Assembly (NCBI RefSeq): GCF_002077135.1
Contig: NZ_LDOS01000001.1
Location: forward strand, 852,001-916,000
DNA from: Metallibacterium scheffleri
Lineage (GTDB): Bacteria; Pseudomonadota; Gammaproteobacteria; Xanthomonadales; Rhodanobacteraceae
DNA: 64,000 nt
Reading direction: 5' to 3'
Shown: piece after piece, positions 25,347 to 35,612 of the stretch
Layout of the letters: each line of letters opens with the position of its first letter
Numbering within the stretch: the stretch's first letter is position 1
Notes under the pieces: model-generated
What the model saw: the letters and a program-made list of their open reading frames with translations, nothing else
Told to the model about the DNA's origin: nothing
Database searches by the model: none
Program-made: the position numbers and the translations under genes

Positions 25347-27743
25347 ATGCAATTGCAGGACACGCAAACCGCCGCCATGCAGACGGCCGCTCAGACATTT
25401 TCACTCACGCCGCCGCACGCGCCGGCGGGCATGCGCGTGACCAAGCGCAACGGCACCCACGAGGCTGTAGACCTCGGCAAGATCGTGCGCGCGGTAACCC
25501 GCGCGGCGCAGGGCCTGCACGCGGTCGAGCCGCTGCAGGTGGCGCTGAAGACCATCGGCGGCTTGTACGACGGCGCGACCACGCGCGAGCTGGACGAACT
25601 GTCGATCCGCACGGCCGCCGCGCTCACCGCCGAGGAGCCTGAATACGGCCAGCTTGCCGCACGCCTGCTGGCGCAGGTAATCGAGAAAGAGGTGCGCGGG
25701 CAGGACATCCAGTCGTTCTCGCAGGCCATCACGCGCGGCGCGCAGTTGGGCCTGATCAACACGCGGTTGAGCGGCTTCAGCACAGCCAACGCGCGCAAGC
25801 TGGACGACGCCATCGACGTGGCCGCCAGCGCGCGCTTCGAGTATTTCGGCCTGCGCACGCTGTACGACCGTTACCTGCTGCGTCATCCGGAAACGCGCCA
25901 GGTGCTGGAGACGCCGCAGTACTTTTTCATGCGCATCGCCTGCGCTCTGGGTGGCGGCGACATGGCCGAGTCGCTGCAGTTGTATCGCGCGCTGGCTGAT
26001 CTCGATTACCTGCCCAGCTCGCCCACCCTGTTCAACGCCGGCACCACGCACGAGCAGATGTCCTCGTGCTACCTGCTGGACTCGCCCGAGGATTCGCTGG
26101 AAGGCATCTACGCGCGTTACAGCGACGTCGCCCGGCTGAGCAAGTTCGCCGGCGGCATCGGCCTCGGCTACAGCCGCGTGCGCGCGCAGGGATCCTTGAT
26201 CCGCGGCACCAACGGCAAGTCCAACGGCATCGTGCCGTGGCTGAAGACGCTGGATGCCTCGGTGGCCGCGGTCAATCAGGGCGGGCGCCGCAAGGGCGCG
26301 TGCTGCGTGTACCTGGAGCCGTGGCACGCCGACATCGAGGACTTCCTCGAGCTGCGCGACAACACCGGCGACGAGGCGCGGCGCACGCACAACCTCAACC
26401 TCGCCAACTGGATCCCGGACTTGTTCATGCAGCGCGTCGAACAGGACGCCGCGTGGTCGCTGTTCGATCCGCAGCAGGTACCGCAACTGGTGGATCTGTG
26501 GGGCGAGGCGTTCACCCGCGCCTACGAGGAAGCCGAGGCGCGTGGCCTGGCCAAGCGCACCCTGCCGGCGCGCGCGCTGTACGCGCGCATGCTGAAGACC
26601 TTGGCCGAGACCGGCAACGGCTGGTTCACCTTCAAGGACCGCAGCAACGCCACCTGCAACCAGACCGCCGTGAGCGGCAACGTGGTGCATCTGTCCAACC
26701 TGTGCACCGAAATCCTCGAAGTGAATACCGAGGCCGAAACCGCGGTGTGCAACCTGGCCTCGATCAACCTCGCCCGGCATCTGGGCGAGGATGGTTTCGA
26801 TTTCGACAAGTTGGCCGTGACCGTGCGTTTGGCGGTGCGTCAGCTCGACCGCGTGATCGATCTCAACTACTACCCGATCCCCGGCACCCAGCGCAGCAAT
26901 GCGCGCTGGCGTCCGGTGGGCCTGGGCGTGATGGGTCTGCAGGACGTTTTTTTCAGGCTGCGCCTGCCGTTCGACAGTGCCGCGGCGCTGGCGCTGTCCA
27001 TGCGCATCAGCGCGGAGATCTATTTCCATGCGCTGGACACGTCGTGCGACCTGGCTGCGCAGCTTGGCGCGCACGCGGCCTTCGCCGACACCCGGGCCGC
27101 ACGCGGCGAGCTGCAGTTCGACTACTGGCCCGAGGCGCAGCCGCACGACCCCGCGCGCTGGGACGCGTTGCGCGCGCGTATCCGCGCGCACGGTCTGCGC
27201 AACAGCCTGCTCGTCGCCATCGCACCCACCGCCACCATCGCCTCGATCGCCGGCTGCTACGAATGCATCGAGCCGCAGGTGAGCAACCTGTTCAAGCGCG
27301 AGACGCTGTCCGGCGATTTCCTGGTTATCAACCGCTACCTGGTGGATGAGCTCAAGCAGCTTGGCCAGTGGACGCCGGCGATGCGCGAAGCGATCAAGCG
27401 CGCCGAGGGTTCGATCCAGGCCATCGGCGAGATCCCCGAGCCGCTGCGGCAGGTCTACCGCACGGTGTGGGAGCTGCCGCAGAAGGCGCTGATCGAGCTG
27501 GCCGCCGCGCGTGGCGCTTACGTCGACCAAAGCCAGTCGCTCAACCTGTTCATGGCCACGCCCAACCTCGGGCAGATGTCGTCGATGTACATGTACGCGT
27601 GGAAACGCGGCCTCAAAACCACCTACTACCTGCGTTCGCGCCCGGCCACGCGCATCGCGCAGACCACGGTGAGCAGCAACGCGCCGAGCCAGGCCGTGGC
27701 CTGTTCGCTGGAAAACCCGGAGCACTGCGATGCCTGCCAATGA
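25347..27743 (+). CDS. nrdA: Class I ribonucleoside-diphosphate reductase, alpha subunit
   Basis: NrdA holds the catalytic and allosteric sites that reduce ribonucleotides to deoxyribonucleotides. The 798-residue product starts with an ATP-cone (MRVTKRNGTHEAVDLGKIVR). It contains LPSSPTLFNAGTTHEQMSSC with the active-site Cys, GGIGLGYSRVRAQGS and NLCTEI around the radical Asn-Cys-Glu site. NPEHCDACQ forms the C-terminal redox CxxC that reloads the active site. The ATG at 25347 follows GGGGAA; the open frame from 25284 is longer but lacks a site. A cobalamin riboswitch precedes it, which is expected when a B12-dependent class II enzyme is encoded elsewhere. Confidence 0.96.
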   Translation: MQLQDTQTAAMQTAAQTFSLTPPHAPAGMRVTKRNGTHEAVDLGKIVRAVTRAAQGLHAVEPLQVALKTIGGLYDGATTRELDELSIRTAAALTAEEPEYGQLAARLLAQVIEKEVRGQDIQSFSQAITRGAQLGLINTRLSGFSTANARKLDDAIDVAASARFEYFGLRTLYDRYLLRHPETRQVLETPQYFFMRIACALGGGDMAESLQLYRALADLDYLPSSPTLFNAGTTHEQMSSCYLLDSPEDSLEGIYARYSDVARLSKFAGGIGLGYSRVRAQGSLIRGTNGKSNGIVPWLKTLDASVAAVNQGGRRKGACCVYLEPWHADIEDFLELRDNTGDEARRTHNLNLANWIPDLFMQRVEQDAAWSLFDPQQVPQLVDLWGEAFTRAYEEAEARGLAKRTLPARALYARMLKTLAETGNGWFTFKDRSNATCNQTAVSGNVVHLSNLCTEILEVNTEAETAVCNLASINLARHLGEDGFDFDKLAVTVRLAVRQLDRVIDLNYYPIPGTQRSNARWRPVGLGVMGLQDVFFRLRLPFDSAAALALSMRISAEIYFHALDTSCDLAAQLGAHAAFADTRAARGELQFDYWPEAQPHDPARWDALRARIRAHGLRNSLLVAIAPTATIASIAGCYECIEPQVSNLFKRETLSGDFLVINRYLVDELKQLGQWTPAMREAIKRAEGSIQAIGEIPEPLRQVYRTVWELPQKALIELAAARGAYVDQSQSLNLFMATPNLGQMSSMYMYAWKRGLKTTYYLRSRPATRIAQTTVSSNAPSQAVACSLENPEHCDACQ

Positions 27744-28800
27744 GTCCGTCCCGATGACAACGTCGCCGATCACGTCCGTGCCGGCCACCGCCGCCGCGCC
27801 GCGCCTGCTCGATCCCGGCTTCGCGCTGACCCTGCGGCCGCTGCGCTATCCGGCGTTCTACGAGATGTACCGCGCCGCGATCCGCAACACCTGGAGCGTC
27901 GAGGAAGTCGATTTTTCCAGCGACGTGACCGACCTGCGCCAGCGCATGAGCCCGGCCGAGCGCCACCTGGTCGAGCGTCTGGTGGCGTTCTTCGCCACCG
28001 GCGACTCGATCGTTTCCAACAACCTCGTGCTGAATCTGTACACGCACATCAACGCCCCCGAGGCGCGCATGTACCTCTCGCGCCAGCTCTACGAGGAAGC
28101 GCTGCACGTGCAGTTCTACCTGACCCTGCTGGACACCTATCTGCCCGATGCGCCGGCGCGCCAGGCCGCCTTTGCCGCGGTCGAGAACATTCCCTCGATC
28201 GCGCACAAGGCCGCGTTCTGCTTTCGCTGGATGGATTCGGTGCAGGGCCTGCGGCGCCTGGATACGCAGGCCCAGCGGCGCCAGTTCCTGCTCAACGTGA
28301 TCTGCTTCGCCACCTGCATCGAGGGCCTGTTTTTTTTCGCCGCTTTCGCCTACGTGTACTTCCTGCGCGCGCGCGGCCTGCTGCATGGCCTGGCCGGCGG
28401 CACCAACTGGGTGTTCCGCGACGAGTCCTGCCACATGGCCTTCGCCTTCGAGGTGATCGCCACGGTGCGCGGCGAGCAGCCCGAGCTGTTCGATGCCACA
28501 CTCGAAGCGGATGTGCGCACCATGCTGGCCGAGGCCATCGACTGCGAAGCGCAGTTCGCCGCCGATGTGCTGTCCGGCGGCGTGGCGGGTCTGGCGCCGG
28601 CGCAGATGCGCGAGTACCTGCAGTATGTGGCCGACCAGCGCCTGCGCCAGCTGGGCTATGCGGCGCAATACGGCACCGCCAATCCGTTCGCCTTCATGGA
28701 CCTGCAGGACGTGCAGGAGCTGACCAATTTCTTCGAGCGCCGCGTATCCTCGTATCAGGTCGGCGTCAGTGGCGAAGTGGTCTTCGATGCCGCCTTCTGA
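27730..28800 (+). CDS. nrdB: Class I ribonucleotide reductase, beta (radical) subunit
   Basis: The 356-residue di-iron protein makes the stable radical needed by NrdA. Metal ligands are seen in VDFSSD, YEEALHVQFY, CIEGLFFFAAF and RDESCHMAF. The Tyr four residues after the His in YEEALHVQFY is at the position of the E. coli radical Tyr122, so this looks like a tyrosyl-radical enzyme rather than a tyrosine-less class Ic type. GGAG lies 7 bp before the ATG at 27730, inside the end of nrdA (14-bp overlap); an ATG eight codons later is an alternative. Confidence 0.95.
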   Translation: MPANESVPMTTSPITSVPATAAAPRLLDPGFALTLRPLRYPAFYEMYRAAIRNTWSVEEVDFSSDVTDLRQRMSPAERHLVERLVAFFATGDSIVSNNLVLNLYTHINAPEARMYLSRQLYEEALHVQFYLTLLDTYLPDAPARQAAFAAVENIPSIAHKAAFCFRWMDSVQGLRRLDTQAQRRQFLLNVICFATCIEGLFFFAAFAYVYFLRARGLLHGLAGGTNWVFRDESCHMAFAFEVIATVRGEQPELFDATLEADVRTMLAEAIDCEAQFAADVLSGGVAGLAPAQMREYLQYVADQRLRQLGYAAQYGTANPFAFMDLQDVQELTNFFERRVSSYQVGVSGEVVFDAAF

Positions 28801-29105
28801 GGCGACCCGCGCCGGGATGGTTTGGCGCATCTCGCCAACGTCCCCGGCACGCGGTTCGGCGGCCACGCGTTAGCGTGGATGGACAACGCCGCGGCATTGC
28901 CGCCGTGTGTCGGACAGAGCCTCGGATCGAGCGCGGGTGATGGACACGCCCGCAACACGCGAGCCTGAACGAGCCGGTCACGCGCTTGCAACTATCGCGT
29001 GCGCAGAGTGTCAAAAATAATTCTGCGACTGTCGATTGATCCTGCGATTGATCCTGATTGCCTCGTTCCGAGCGCAGCATCCGGTCGCGCGTGATGGAGT
29101 ACGCC
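28801..29105. other. Intergenic region before the pentose-phosphate/glucan cluster
   Basis: No gene is seen in these 305 bp. An AT-rich patch with TCAAAAATAATTCTG at 29011-29025 is the likeliest site for the cluster's promoter. A 12-bp unit CGATTGATCCTG is repeated directly at 29033-29044 and 29045-29056, just upstream of the transketolase ribosome site, and could be a regulatory repeat. Confidence 0.5.
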
Positions 29106-31154
29106 ATGTCCGATGTCATCGATCAACTGTGCATCAACACCCTGCGTTTCCTGGCACTCGATGCCGTGCAAAAGGCCGACAGCGGCCATCCCGGCATGCC
29201 GCTGGGCGCCGCACCGATGGCTTACGTGCTGTGGACACGCTGGCTCAAGCACAACCCTGCCGATCCGCACTGGTTCGACCGTGACCGCTTCGTGCTCTCG
29301 GCAGGCCATGGCTCGGCGCTGCTGTACGGCCTGCTGCATCTGAGCGGCTACGCACTCGGTCTCGAGGATCTCAAGCAGTTCCGGCAATGGGGCAGCAGGA
29401 CGCCAGGCCATCCCGAACGCGGCCACACGCCCGGTGTCGAGGTAACCACCGGACCGCTCGGCCAGGGCATCGCCAACGCTGTCGGCATGGCCATCGCCGA
29501 GGCGCATCTGGCGGCCTGCTACAACCGCGACGGACACACGCCGATCGATCACCACACCTATGCCCTCGTCGGTGACGGCGACCTGATGGAAGGCGTCTCC
29601 GCCGAGGCCGCGTCGCTGGCCGGACACCTGCGCCTGGGCAAGCTCATCTGCCTGTACGACGACAACCACGTGACGCTTGCAGCGGGCACCGCCATCAGCT
29701 TCAGCGAGGATCGCCTGGCGCGCTTCGCGGCCTATGGCTGGCATGTGCAGCAGGTCGCGGACGGCAACGACCTCGCCGCCATCGACGCCGCGCTGCAGGC
29801 GGCGCATGCGGATACCGCGCGGCCCTCGCTGATCGCGGTGCGCACGCATATTGGCTACGGCTCGCCCGAGCAGGACAGCTTCAAGGCGCATGGCGCGCCG
29901 CTGAGCGAGGACGATGTGCGCCGCACCAAGCAGGCGCTGGGCTGGCCGCTGCAGCCGACGTTCGAGATTCCCGATGTCGCGCTGCAGACCTGGCGCCAGG
30001 CGCTGACCCGCGGTCGCGAGTCACAGGTGGCGTGGGACCGTGATTTCGCGGCTTACCTCGCCGCGCAGCCGCAGCTGGGCGCCGAGCTCCAGCGCCGCAT
30101 CGCCGGCACGCTGCCGGCGGGCTGGGATGACGCGCTGCCGCAGTTCGCGGCGGACGCGCGCGGCATCGCCACGCGTGTCGCCTCGGGCAAGGTGCTCAAC
30201 GCGCTGGCGGCGAAATTGCCCGAGTTGTTCGGTGGTTCCGCCGATCTGGATCCATCGACCAAGACCGCGCTGCTGGGCATGGGCGATTTCAACCCGCCCG
30301 CCGATCCCGGCACCGACCTGCAAGGCTCGGACAAGGCCGGCTGGAGCCACGCCGGGCGCAATCTGCACTTTGGCGTGCGCGAGCATGCCATGGGCGCCAT
30401 CGCCAACGGCATGGCCGCGCATGGCGCGATGCTGCCGTTCACCGCGACCTTCCTGATCTTCTCCGATTACATGCGTCCGCCGCTGCGCCTGGCCGCGTTG
30501 ATGCGCTTGCACGCGCTGTTCGTGTTCACCCATGACAGCCTCGCGGTGGGTGAGGACGGGCCCACGCACGAGCCGGTGGAACAACTGGCCAACCTGCGCG
30601 CGGTGCCGGGCCTGGTCGTGATCCGCCCCGGCGATGCCAACGAAAGCGCCGAGGCCTGGCGCACCGCCGTGGCGCTGCGCGATCAGCCGGTGGCGCTGGT
30701 GTTCACACGCCAGGATCTGCCGGTGCTCGATCGCACGCGCTACGCGAGTGCAGCCGGCCTGCGCCAGGGCGCCTACGTGCTGCGCGAGGCCACCGCCGGC
30801 GCGCCGCAGTTGATCCTCATCGCCAGCGGCTCCGAGGTGCACCTGATCGTCGCCGCCGCCGAGCGCCTCGAAGCACAAGGCATCGCCACGCGCTGCGTGT
30901 CCATGCCCAGCTGGGAGTTGTTCGAGGCGCAGCCGCAAGCCGTGCGCGCGGCGGTGCTGCCGCCTGGCGTGCGCGCGCGGCTGGCCGTGGAAATGGGCGT
31001 CGCGCAGGGCTGGTCGCGCTACGTCGGCGACGCCGGCGCGGTGCTCGCGGTGGATCGCTACGGCGCCTCGGCGCCGGCGGCGCGGCTGCTGCAGGAATAC
31101 GGCTTCACCGTCGACCACGTGTGCCAGCGCGCGCTGGCCCTGCTCGGTCGCTGA
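29106..31154 (+). CDS. tkt: Transketolase
   Basis: Transketolase moves two-carbon units between sugar phosphates with thiamine diphosphate. The 682-residue product carries [17 protein letters not shown] near the N terminus, [14 protein letters not shown], and the ThDP-binding [38 protein letters not shown] and a C-terminal transketolase domain follow. The start at 29106 has GGAG at good spacing; longer versions lack one. It is the first gene of the tkt-tal-pgi/glk-gnd-zwf-GH15-GT4-GH57 cluster. Confidence 0.96.
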   Translation: MSDVIDQLCINTLRFLALDAVQKADSGHPGMPLGAAPMAYVLWTRWLKHNPADPHWFDRDRFVLSAGHGSALLYGLLHLSGYALGLEDLKQFRQWGSRTPGHPERGHTPGVEVTTGPLGQGIANAVGMAIAEAHLAACYNRDGHTPIDHHTYALVGDGDLMEGVSAEAASLAGHLRLGKLICLYDDNHVTLAAGTAISFSEDRLARFAAYGWHVQQVADGNDLAAIDAALQAAHADTARPSLIAVRTHIGYGSPEQDSFKAHGAPLSEDDVRRTKQALGWPLQPTFEIPDVALQTWRQALTRGRESQVAWDRDFAAYLAAQPQLGAELQRRIAGTLPAGWDDALPQFAADARGIATRVASGKVLNALAAKLPELFGGSADLDPSTKTALLGMGDFNPPADPGTDLQGSDKAGWSHAGRNLHFGVREHAMGAIANGMAAHGAMLPFTATFLIFSDYMRPPLRLAALMRLHALFVFTHDSLAVGEDGPTHEPVEQLANLRAVPGLVVIRPGDANESAEAWRTAVALRDQPVALVFTRQDLPVLDRTRYASAAGLRQGAYVLREATAGAPQLILIASGSEVHLIVAAAERLEAQGIATRCVSMPSWELFEAQPQAVRAAVLPPGVRARLAVEMGVAQGWSRYVGDAGAVLAVDRYGASAPAARLLQEYGFTVDHVCQRALALLGR

Positions 31155-31198
31155 ACGCCACGCGGTCCATTCGATTCGATCATCCAGGAGAGATTGCC

Positions 31199-32272
31199 GT
31201 GAACGAGATCAGTACCGCACTGGCCCAGGCCGGGCAGAGTTTCTGGCTGGACAACATCACCCGCGCGCTGCTGCGCCAGGGTGGCCTCGCCGCCTATCTC
31301 AGGGACGCCGGCATCAGCGGACTCACCTCCAATCCGACCATCTTCGAGCACGCCATCCGCAACAGCAGCGACTACGACGCGGCGATCCGCGCCGCTGGCG
31401 ACAGCAACGCCGAAGCGGTGTTCTTCGACCTGGCGCTCGACGACCTGCGTGCCGCCGCCGACGTGTTCGCGCCGGTGTATGCGCGCACGAGTGGCGCGGA
31501 CGGCTGGGTGTCGCTGGAGGTTTCCCCGCTGCTCGCCGACGATGCCGCCACCACCGTCGCCCAAGCGGTGCAACTGCACGAACGCGCGGCGCGGCCCAAT
31601 CTGTTCATCAAGGTTCCGGGTACGCACGCCGGTGTCGAGGCCATCGAAACGCTGATCCATCGTGGCGTGCCGGTCAACGTCACCCTGCTGTTCGACGCGC
31701 GCCAATACCGCGCCGCCGCCGCTGCCTACCTGCGCGGCCTCGAGCACCGCATGGACGCGGGCCTGTCGCTGGACGTGGCCTCGGTGGCCTCGGTGTTCAT
31801 CAGCCGCTGGGACGTGAAGGTGGCCGACAAGGTGCCTGCCGAGATGCGCAACAAGTTGGGTCTGGCGGTCGCCGCGCAGATCTACCGCGACTATCAGGAC
31901 GTGCTGGCCTCGGCGCGCATGCAGCGCCTGATGAATCGCGGCGCGCGCCCGCAGCGGCTGCTGTGGGCCAGCACCGGCAGCAAGGACCCCAAGGCCAGCG
32001 ACACGCTGTACGTGGACAACCTGGTTGCCCCGCTGACGATCAACACCATGCCGGAGAAAACCCTGCGGGCCGCCCTCGACCACGGTCGCCTCGACACCCC
32101 GATGGCCACCCACGGCGATGCGTACGCACCGCTGCTGGCGCGCTTCGCCGAACTGGGCTTCGAGGTCGAAGCAGTAGCGAACACCCTGCAAAAAGAGGGT
32201 GCGGCCGCATTCGTGGCCTCGTGGCATTCGCTGCTGGACAGCATCACGCAGCGCAAGGGGAAGGCGGCATGA
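31199..32272 (+). CDS. tal: Transaldolase
   Basis: The 357-residue TIM-barrel enzyme exchanges dihydroxyacetone units between sugar phosphates. It contains [13 protein letters not shown], the Schiff-base lysine in [22 protein letters not shown] and [20 protein letters not shown]. Length matches the longer transaldolase class that in some bacteria is fused to glucose-6-phosphate isomerase. Here the two are separate: the stop overlaps the next ATG (ATGA). The GTG start has AGGAGA upstream. Confidence 0.95.
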   Translation: MNEISTALAQAGQSFWLDNITRALLRQGGLAAYLRDAGISGLTSNPTIFEHAIRNSSDYDAAIRAAGDSNAEAVFFDLALDDLRAAADVFAPVYARTSGADGWVSLEVSPLLADDAATTVAQAVQLHERAARPNLFIKVPGTHAGVEAIETLIHRGVPVNVTLLFDARQYRAAAAAYLRGLEHRMDAGLSLDVASVASVFISRWDVKVADKVPAEMRNKLGLAVAAQIYRDYQDVLASARMQRLMNRGARPQRLLWASTGSKDPKASDTLYVDNLVAPLTINTMPEKTLRAALDHGRLDTPMATHGDAYAPLLARFAELGFEVEAVANTLQKEGAAAFVASWHSLLDSITQRKGKAA

Positions 32273-34563
32273 GTACCGCACGTCGCATCGACCCCTGGCA
32301 AGCCCTGCAAAAACACCACGCGCGCCTCGACAAACTGCATCTGCGCACGCTGTTCGAGCAGGACCCGCGGCGCGTGCAGCGCTACACGCGCGAAGCCGCC
32401 GGCTGGCGCCTGGACTACTCCAAGCACCGTATCGATGCGGCCAGCCTCGACGCCTTGTTTGAACTGGCCCGCGCGGTGCAGCTCGAAGCGCGCCGCGATG
32501 CCATGTTCAGCGGCGAAAAGGTCAACTTCACCGAACACCGCGCCGCGCTGCACACCGCGCTGCGCGCGCCGGCCGACGCGGTGATCCTGGTCGATGGCGT
32601 CAACGTGGTGCCCGAGGTGCACGCCGTGCTTGCGCAGATGCGCGCGTTCAGTGACGCGGTGCGCAGCGGTGCCTGGCGCGGGCACAGCGGCCGGCCGATC
32701 CGCAACATCGTCAACATCGGCATCGGCGGCTCCGATCTGGGCCCGGTGATGGCCCATGAGGCGCTGCGCTGGTATGGCGATCGTCGGCTAGCGCTGCGCT
32801 TCGTGTCCAACATCGACGGCACCGATTTCCAGGAAGCCGTGCGCGGCCTGCGCCCCGACGAGACGCTGTTCATCGTCGCTTCCAAGACCTTCACCACGCT
32901 GGAGACCATGACCAACGCGCACAGCGCGCGCGACTGGCTGCTGGCTTCATGCGGTGGCGACAAGCGCGCGGTGGCGCGGCATTTCGTGGCGCTGTCCACC
33001 AATCTCGACGCGGTCGAGGCCTTCGGCATCGCGCGTGCGAACGCCTTTGCCTTCTGGGACTGGGTGGGCGGTCGCTACTCGATGGACTCCGCGATCGGCC
33101 TGTCCACGATGATCGCCATTGGCGCGCCGGCGTTCATGGACATGCTGGCCGGCTTCCACGCCATGGACGAACACTTCCGCCAGGCGCCGCTTGAGCAGAA
33201 TCTGCCGGTGATTATGGGTCTGCTGAACGTCTGGTACGGCAATTTTTTCGGCAGCGAGACCGTGGCCGTGCTGCCCTACGCGCAATATCTCAAGCGCTTT
33301 CCGGCCTACCTGCAGCAGTTGACCATGGAGTCCAACGGCAAGTCGGTGCGGCGCGACGGCAAGCGCGTGGACTACACCACCGGCGCCGTGTTCTGGGGCG
33401 AGCCCGGCACCAATGGCCAGCATTCGTTCTACCAGTTGATCCACCAGGGCACGCGCCTGATCCCCTGCGACTTCATCGCATTCGCGCACGCGCTGGAGCC
33501 GCTGGGCCGGCATCAGGATCTGCTGCTGGCCAACGTCATCGCACAGGCCGAAGCGCTGGCTTTCGGCAAGAGCGCGGCGCAGGTGCGTGCCGAAGGCGCA
33601 CCGGCGGCGCTGGTGCCGCACAAGGTGTTCGAGGGCAATCGTCCTTCCAGCCTGTTGCTGGCCGACAAGCTCACCCCCGCTGCGCTGGGCAGCCTGGTGG
33701 CGTTGTACGAGCACAGCGTATTCACCCAGGCCTGCGTGTGGGACATCAACCCATTCGACCAGTGGGGCGTGGAACTCGGCAAGCAGCTGGCGCTGCGCGT
33801 GGCCGGCGAAATCGAAGCGCCGCGCAAGCGGCTGCAGCACGATGCCTCCACCAATGCGGCGATCCAGTGGTACCGGCAGGCGCGCGGTCACGCTGCGCCG
33901 CGCCGCAACGGCCATCACACCCTGGTGCTGGATGTCGGCGGCAGCCACGTCAAGGCCATGATCCAGGGGCACCGCAGCGAGATCAAGATCGTCTCCGGCC
34001 CCACGCTGACCCCGCAGCAGATGCTCAAGGATCTGCACAAGGCGCTGCGCGGCGCGGCGTTCGATCGCGTCAGCGTCGGCTTCCCGGCGCCGGTGGTGCA
34101 CGGGCGCATCCTGCACGAGCCGGCCAACCTCGGCACGGGCTGGGTGAATTTCGATTTCGAGCAGGCCTTTGCCTGCCCGGTGCGCGTGCTCAATGACGCC
34201 GCCATGCAGGCGCTGGGCAGCTACGCCGGCGGGCGCATGCTGTTTCTCGGGCTGGGCACCGGCCTCGGTTCGGCGATGATCGTCGATGGCCGTGTCGAGG
34301 CCATGGAGCTGGCGCACCTGCCGTATCGCAAGCGCAGCTACGAGTACTACGTCAGCGACGCGTACCGCGAGCAGCACAGGAAGAAGTGGCGCGACAACGT
34401 GTTCGAGATCATCGCGCTGCTGCGCAAGGGGCTGCGGCCCGAATACATCGTGCTCGGCGGCGGCAACGTCAAGCATCTGGATGAGCTGCCCGATGGTGTG
34501 CGTCGCGGCGACAACGCCAACGCCTTCAGCGGCGGTTTCCGACTCTGGGAGGATCTGGCATGA
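32269..34563 (+). CDS. pgi: Fusion of glucose-6-phosphate isomerase and ROK/polyphosphate-glucokinase-like domain
   Basis: One uninterrupted 764-codon frame. Residues 1 to about 540 are a full isomerase, with [11 protein letters not shown], the signatures [11 protein letters not shown] and [15 protein letters not shown], and [15 protein letters not shown] through [11 protein letters not shown] short linker, [10 protein letters not shown], follows. Residues about 551-764 are a ROK-type sugar kinase resembling polyphosphate glucokinases: [11 protein letters not shown] (Asp555), catalytic Asp643 in [30 protein letters not shown] and [12 protein letters not shown]. The ROK zinc motif is absent, as in polyphosphate glucokinases. 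The expected activities, not tested, are glucose to glucose-6-phosphate to fructose-6-phosphate. The phosphate donor could be ATP or polyphosphate. It overlaps tal and gnd by 4 bp each. Confidence 0.92.
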   Translation: MSTARRIDPWQALQKHHARLDKLHLRTLFEQDPRRVQRYTREAAGWRLDYSKHRIDAASLDALFELARAVQLEARRDAMFSGEKVNFTEHRAALHTALRAPADAVILVDGVNVVPEVHAVLAQMRAFSDAVRSGAWRGHSGRPIRNIVNIGIGGSDLGPVMAHEALRWYGDRRLALRFVSNIDGTDFQEAVRGLRPDETLFIVASKTFTTLETMTNAHSARDWLLASCGGDKRAVARHFVALSTNLDAVEAFGIARANAFAFWDWVGGRYSMDSAIGLSTMIAIGAPAFMDMLAGFHAMDEHFRQAPLEQNLPVIMGLLNVWYGNFFGSETVAVLPYAQYLKRFPAYLQQLTMESNGKSVRRDGKRVDYTTGAVFWGEPGTNGQHSFYQLIHQGTRLIPCDFIAFAHALEPLGRHQDLLLANVIAQAEALAFGKSAAQVRAEGAPAALVPHKVFEGNRPSSLLLADKLTPAALGSLVALYEHSVFTQACVWDINPFDQWGVELGKQLALRVAGEIEAPRKRLQHDASTNAAIQWYRQARGHAAPRRNGHHTLVLDVGGSHVKAMIQGHRSEIKIVSGPTLTPQQMLKDLHKALRGAAFDRVSVGFPAPVVHGRILHEPANLGTGWVNFDFEQAFACPVRVLNDAAMQALGSYAGGRMLFLGLGTGLGSAMIVDGRVEAMELAHLPYRKRSYEYYVSDAYREQHRKKWRDNVFEIIALLRKGLRPEYIVLGGGNVKHLDELPDGVRRGDNANAFSGGFRLWEDLA

Positions 34564-35612
34564 GCAAGACTTCGGCACGGACCAGCAAGCTGCATCTGGG
34601 ATTCGTGGGCCTCGGCCGCATGGGCCTGAACATGGCCGCGCGCCTGCATCACGGCGGCATTTCCTGCGTCGGCTACGACGCCAACCCCAAGGCGCGCGCG
34701 GCGCTGCGCAAGCTGGGCGCCACGGCCGCGGCTTCGCTGCGCGAACTGGTGACCGCGCTGCCGACGCCGCGCGCGGTGTGGCTGATGGTGCCGGCCGGCG
34801 TGGTCGACAGCGTGCTCGACGAGTTGCTGCCGCTGCTGGCCAGGGGTGATTGCGTGATCGACGGCGGCAACTCGCACTACACCGAGGACCTGCGCCGTGC
34901 CGAGCGCCTGCGCAAGCGTGGCGTCGATGCCATGGATGTCGGCGTCAGCGGCGGCGTGTGGGGTCGCGAGCGCGGCTATTGCCTGATGATCGGCGGGCCC
35001 AAACCCGCCTTCAAGCGGCTCGAACCCGTATTCGCCACGCTGGCGCCAGGCGTGGCCGCCGCGCCGCGCACCGCCGGGCGCAAGGGCAAACCGGACATGG
35101 CCGAGCAGGGCTATCTGCACTGCGGGCCCAACGGCGCCGGGCACTTCGTGAAGATGGTGCACAACGGCATCGAGTACGCGGTCATGGCGGCCTACGCCGA
35201 GGGTTTCAACGTGCTCAAGCACGCCAATGCCGGCCGCGCCGCGCAGGAATCCGATGCCGAAACCACGCCGCTGGAATATCCCGAGCACTACCGTTACGAC
35301 CTGCCGGTTGGCGAAATCTCCGAGCTGTGGCGCCGTGGCACGGTGATCGGCTCGTGGCTGCTCGACCTCACCGCCGAGGAAATGCTGCAGGACGATGAGC
35401 TGAAAGCCTACGCCGGGCGCGTGTCGGATTCCGGCGAGGGCCGCTGGACGCTGCAGGCGGCCATCGACGAGGGCGTGCCGGCGACGCAACTGGCGGCGGC
35501 GCTGTTCGCGCGCTTCTCCTCGCGCGGCAACGCGCTGTACGCCAACCAGGTGATGTCGGCGATGCGCCATGCCTTCGGCGGTCACGCGGAGAAACCGGCC
35601 GGAGGCAAATGA
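34560..35612 (+). CDS. gnd: 6-phosphogluconate dehydrogenase, decarboxylating (short type)
   Basis: This enzyme oxidises 6-phosphogluconate to ribulose-5-phosphate and CO2. The 350-residue product is the shorter GntZ/YqeC-like class rather than the 470-residue E. coli type. It has a Rossmann N terminus [20 protein letters not shown], the signature [13 protein letters not shown], and [39 protein letters not shown] carries the catalytic Lys-Asn region. Short forms often prefer NAD+; the cofactor here is not decidable by eye. It overlaps the fusion gene upstream and zwf downstream by 4 bp. Confidence 0.94.
   Translation: MSKTSARTSKLHLGFVGLGRMGLNMAARLHHGGISCVGYDANPKARAALRKLGATAAASLRELVTALPTPRAVWLMVPAGVVDSVLDELLPLLARGDCVIDGGNSHYTEDLRRAERLRKRGVDAMDVGVSGGVWGRERGYCLMIGGPKPAFKRLEPVFATLAPGVAAAPRTAGRKGKPDMAEQGYLHCGPNGAGHFVKMVHNGIEYAVMAAYAEGFNVLKHANAGRAAQESDAETTPLEYPEHYRYDLPVGEISELWRRGTVIGSWLLDLTAEEMLQDDELKAYAGRVSDSGEGRWTLQAAIDEGVPATQLAAALFARFSSRGNALYANQVMSAMRHAFGGHAEKPAGGK

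Noticed and set aside
25401-27788. A 795-residue antisense open frame opposite nrdA
   Set aside because: It is a shadow frame; nrdA has all expected motifs and the antisense product has none.
31963-32268. Extension of the Pgi frame upstream into transaldolase, suggesting a tal-pgi fusion
   Set aside because: Transaldolase is in another frame, has its own stop at 32270-32272, and the Pgi ATG overlaps it as ATGA.
33841-33960. Possible sequencing frameshift joining two separate genes, pgi and glk
   Set aside because: Both halves are in the same frame with no internal stop, and the linker reads as a normal hydrophilic hinge; a single-base error would have put them out of frame.
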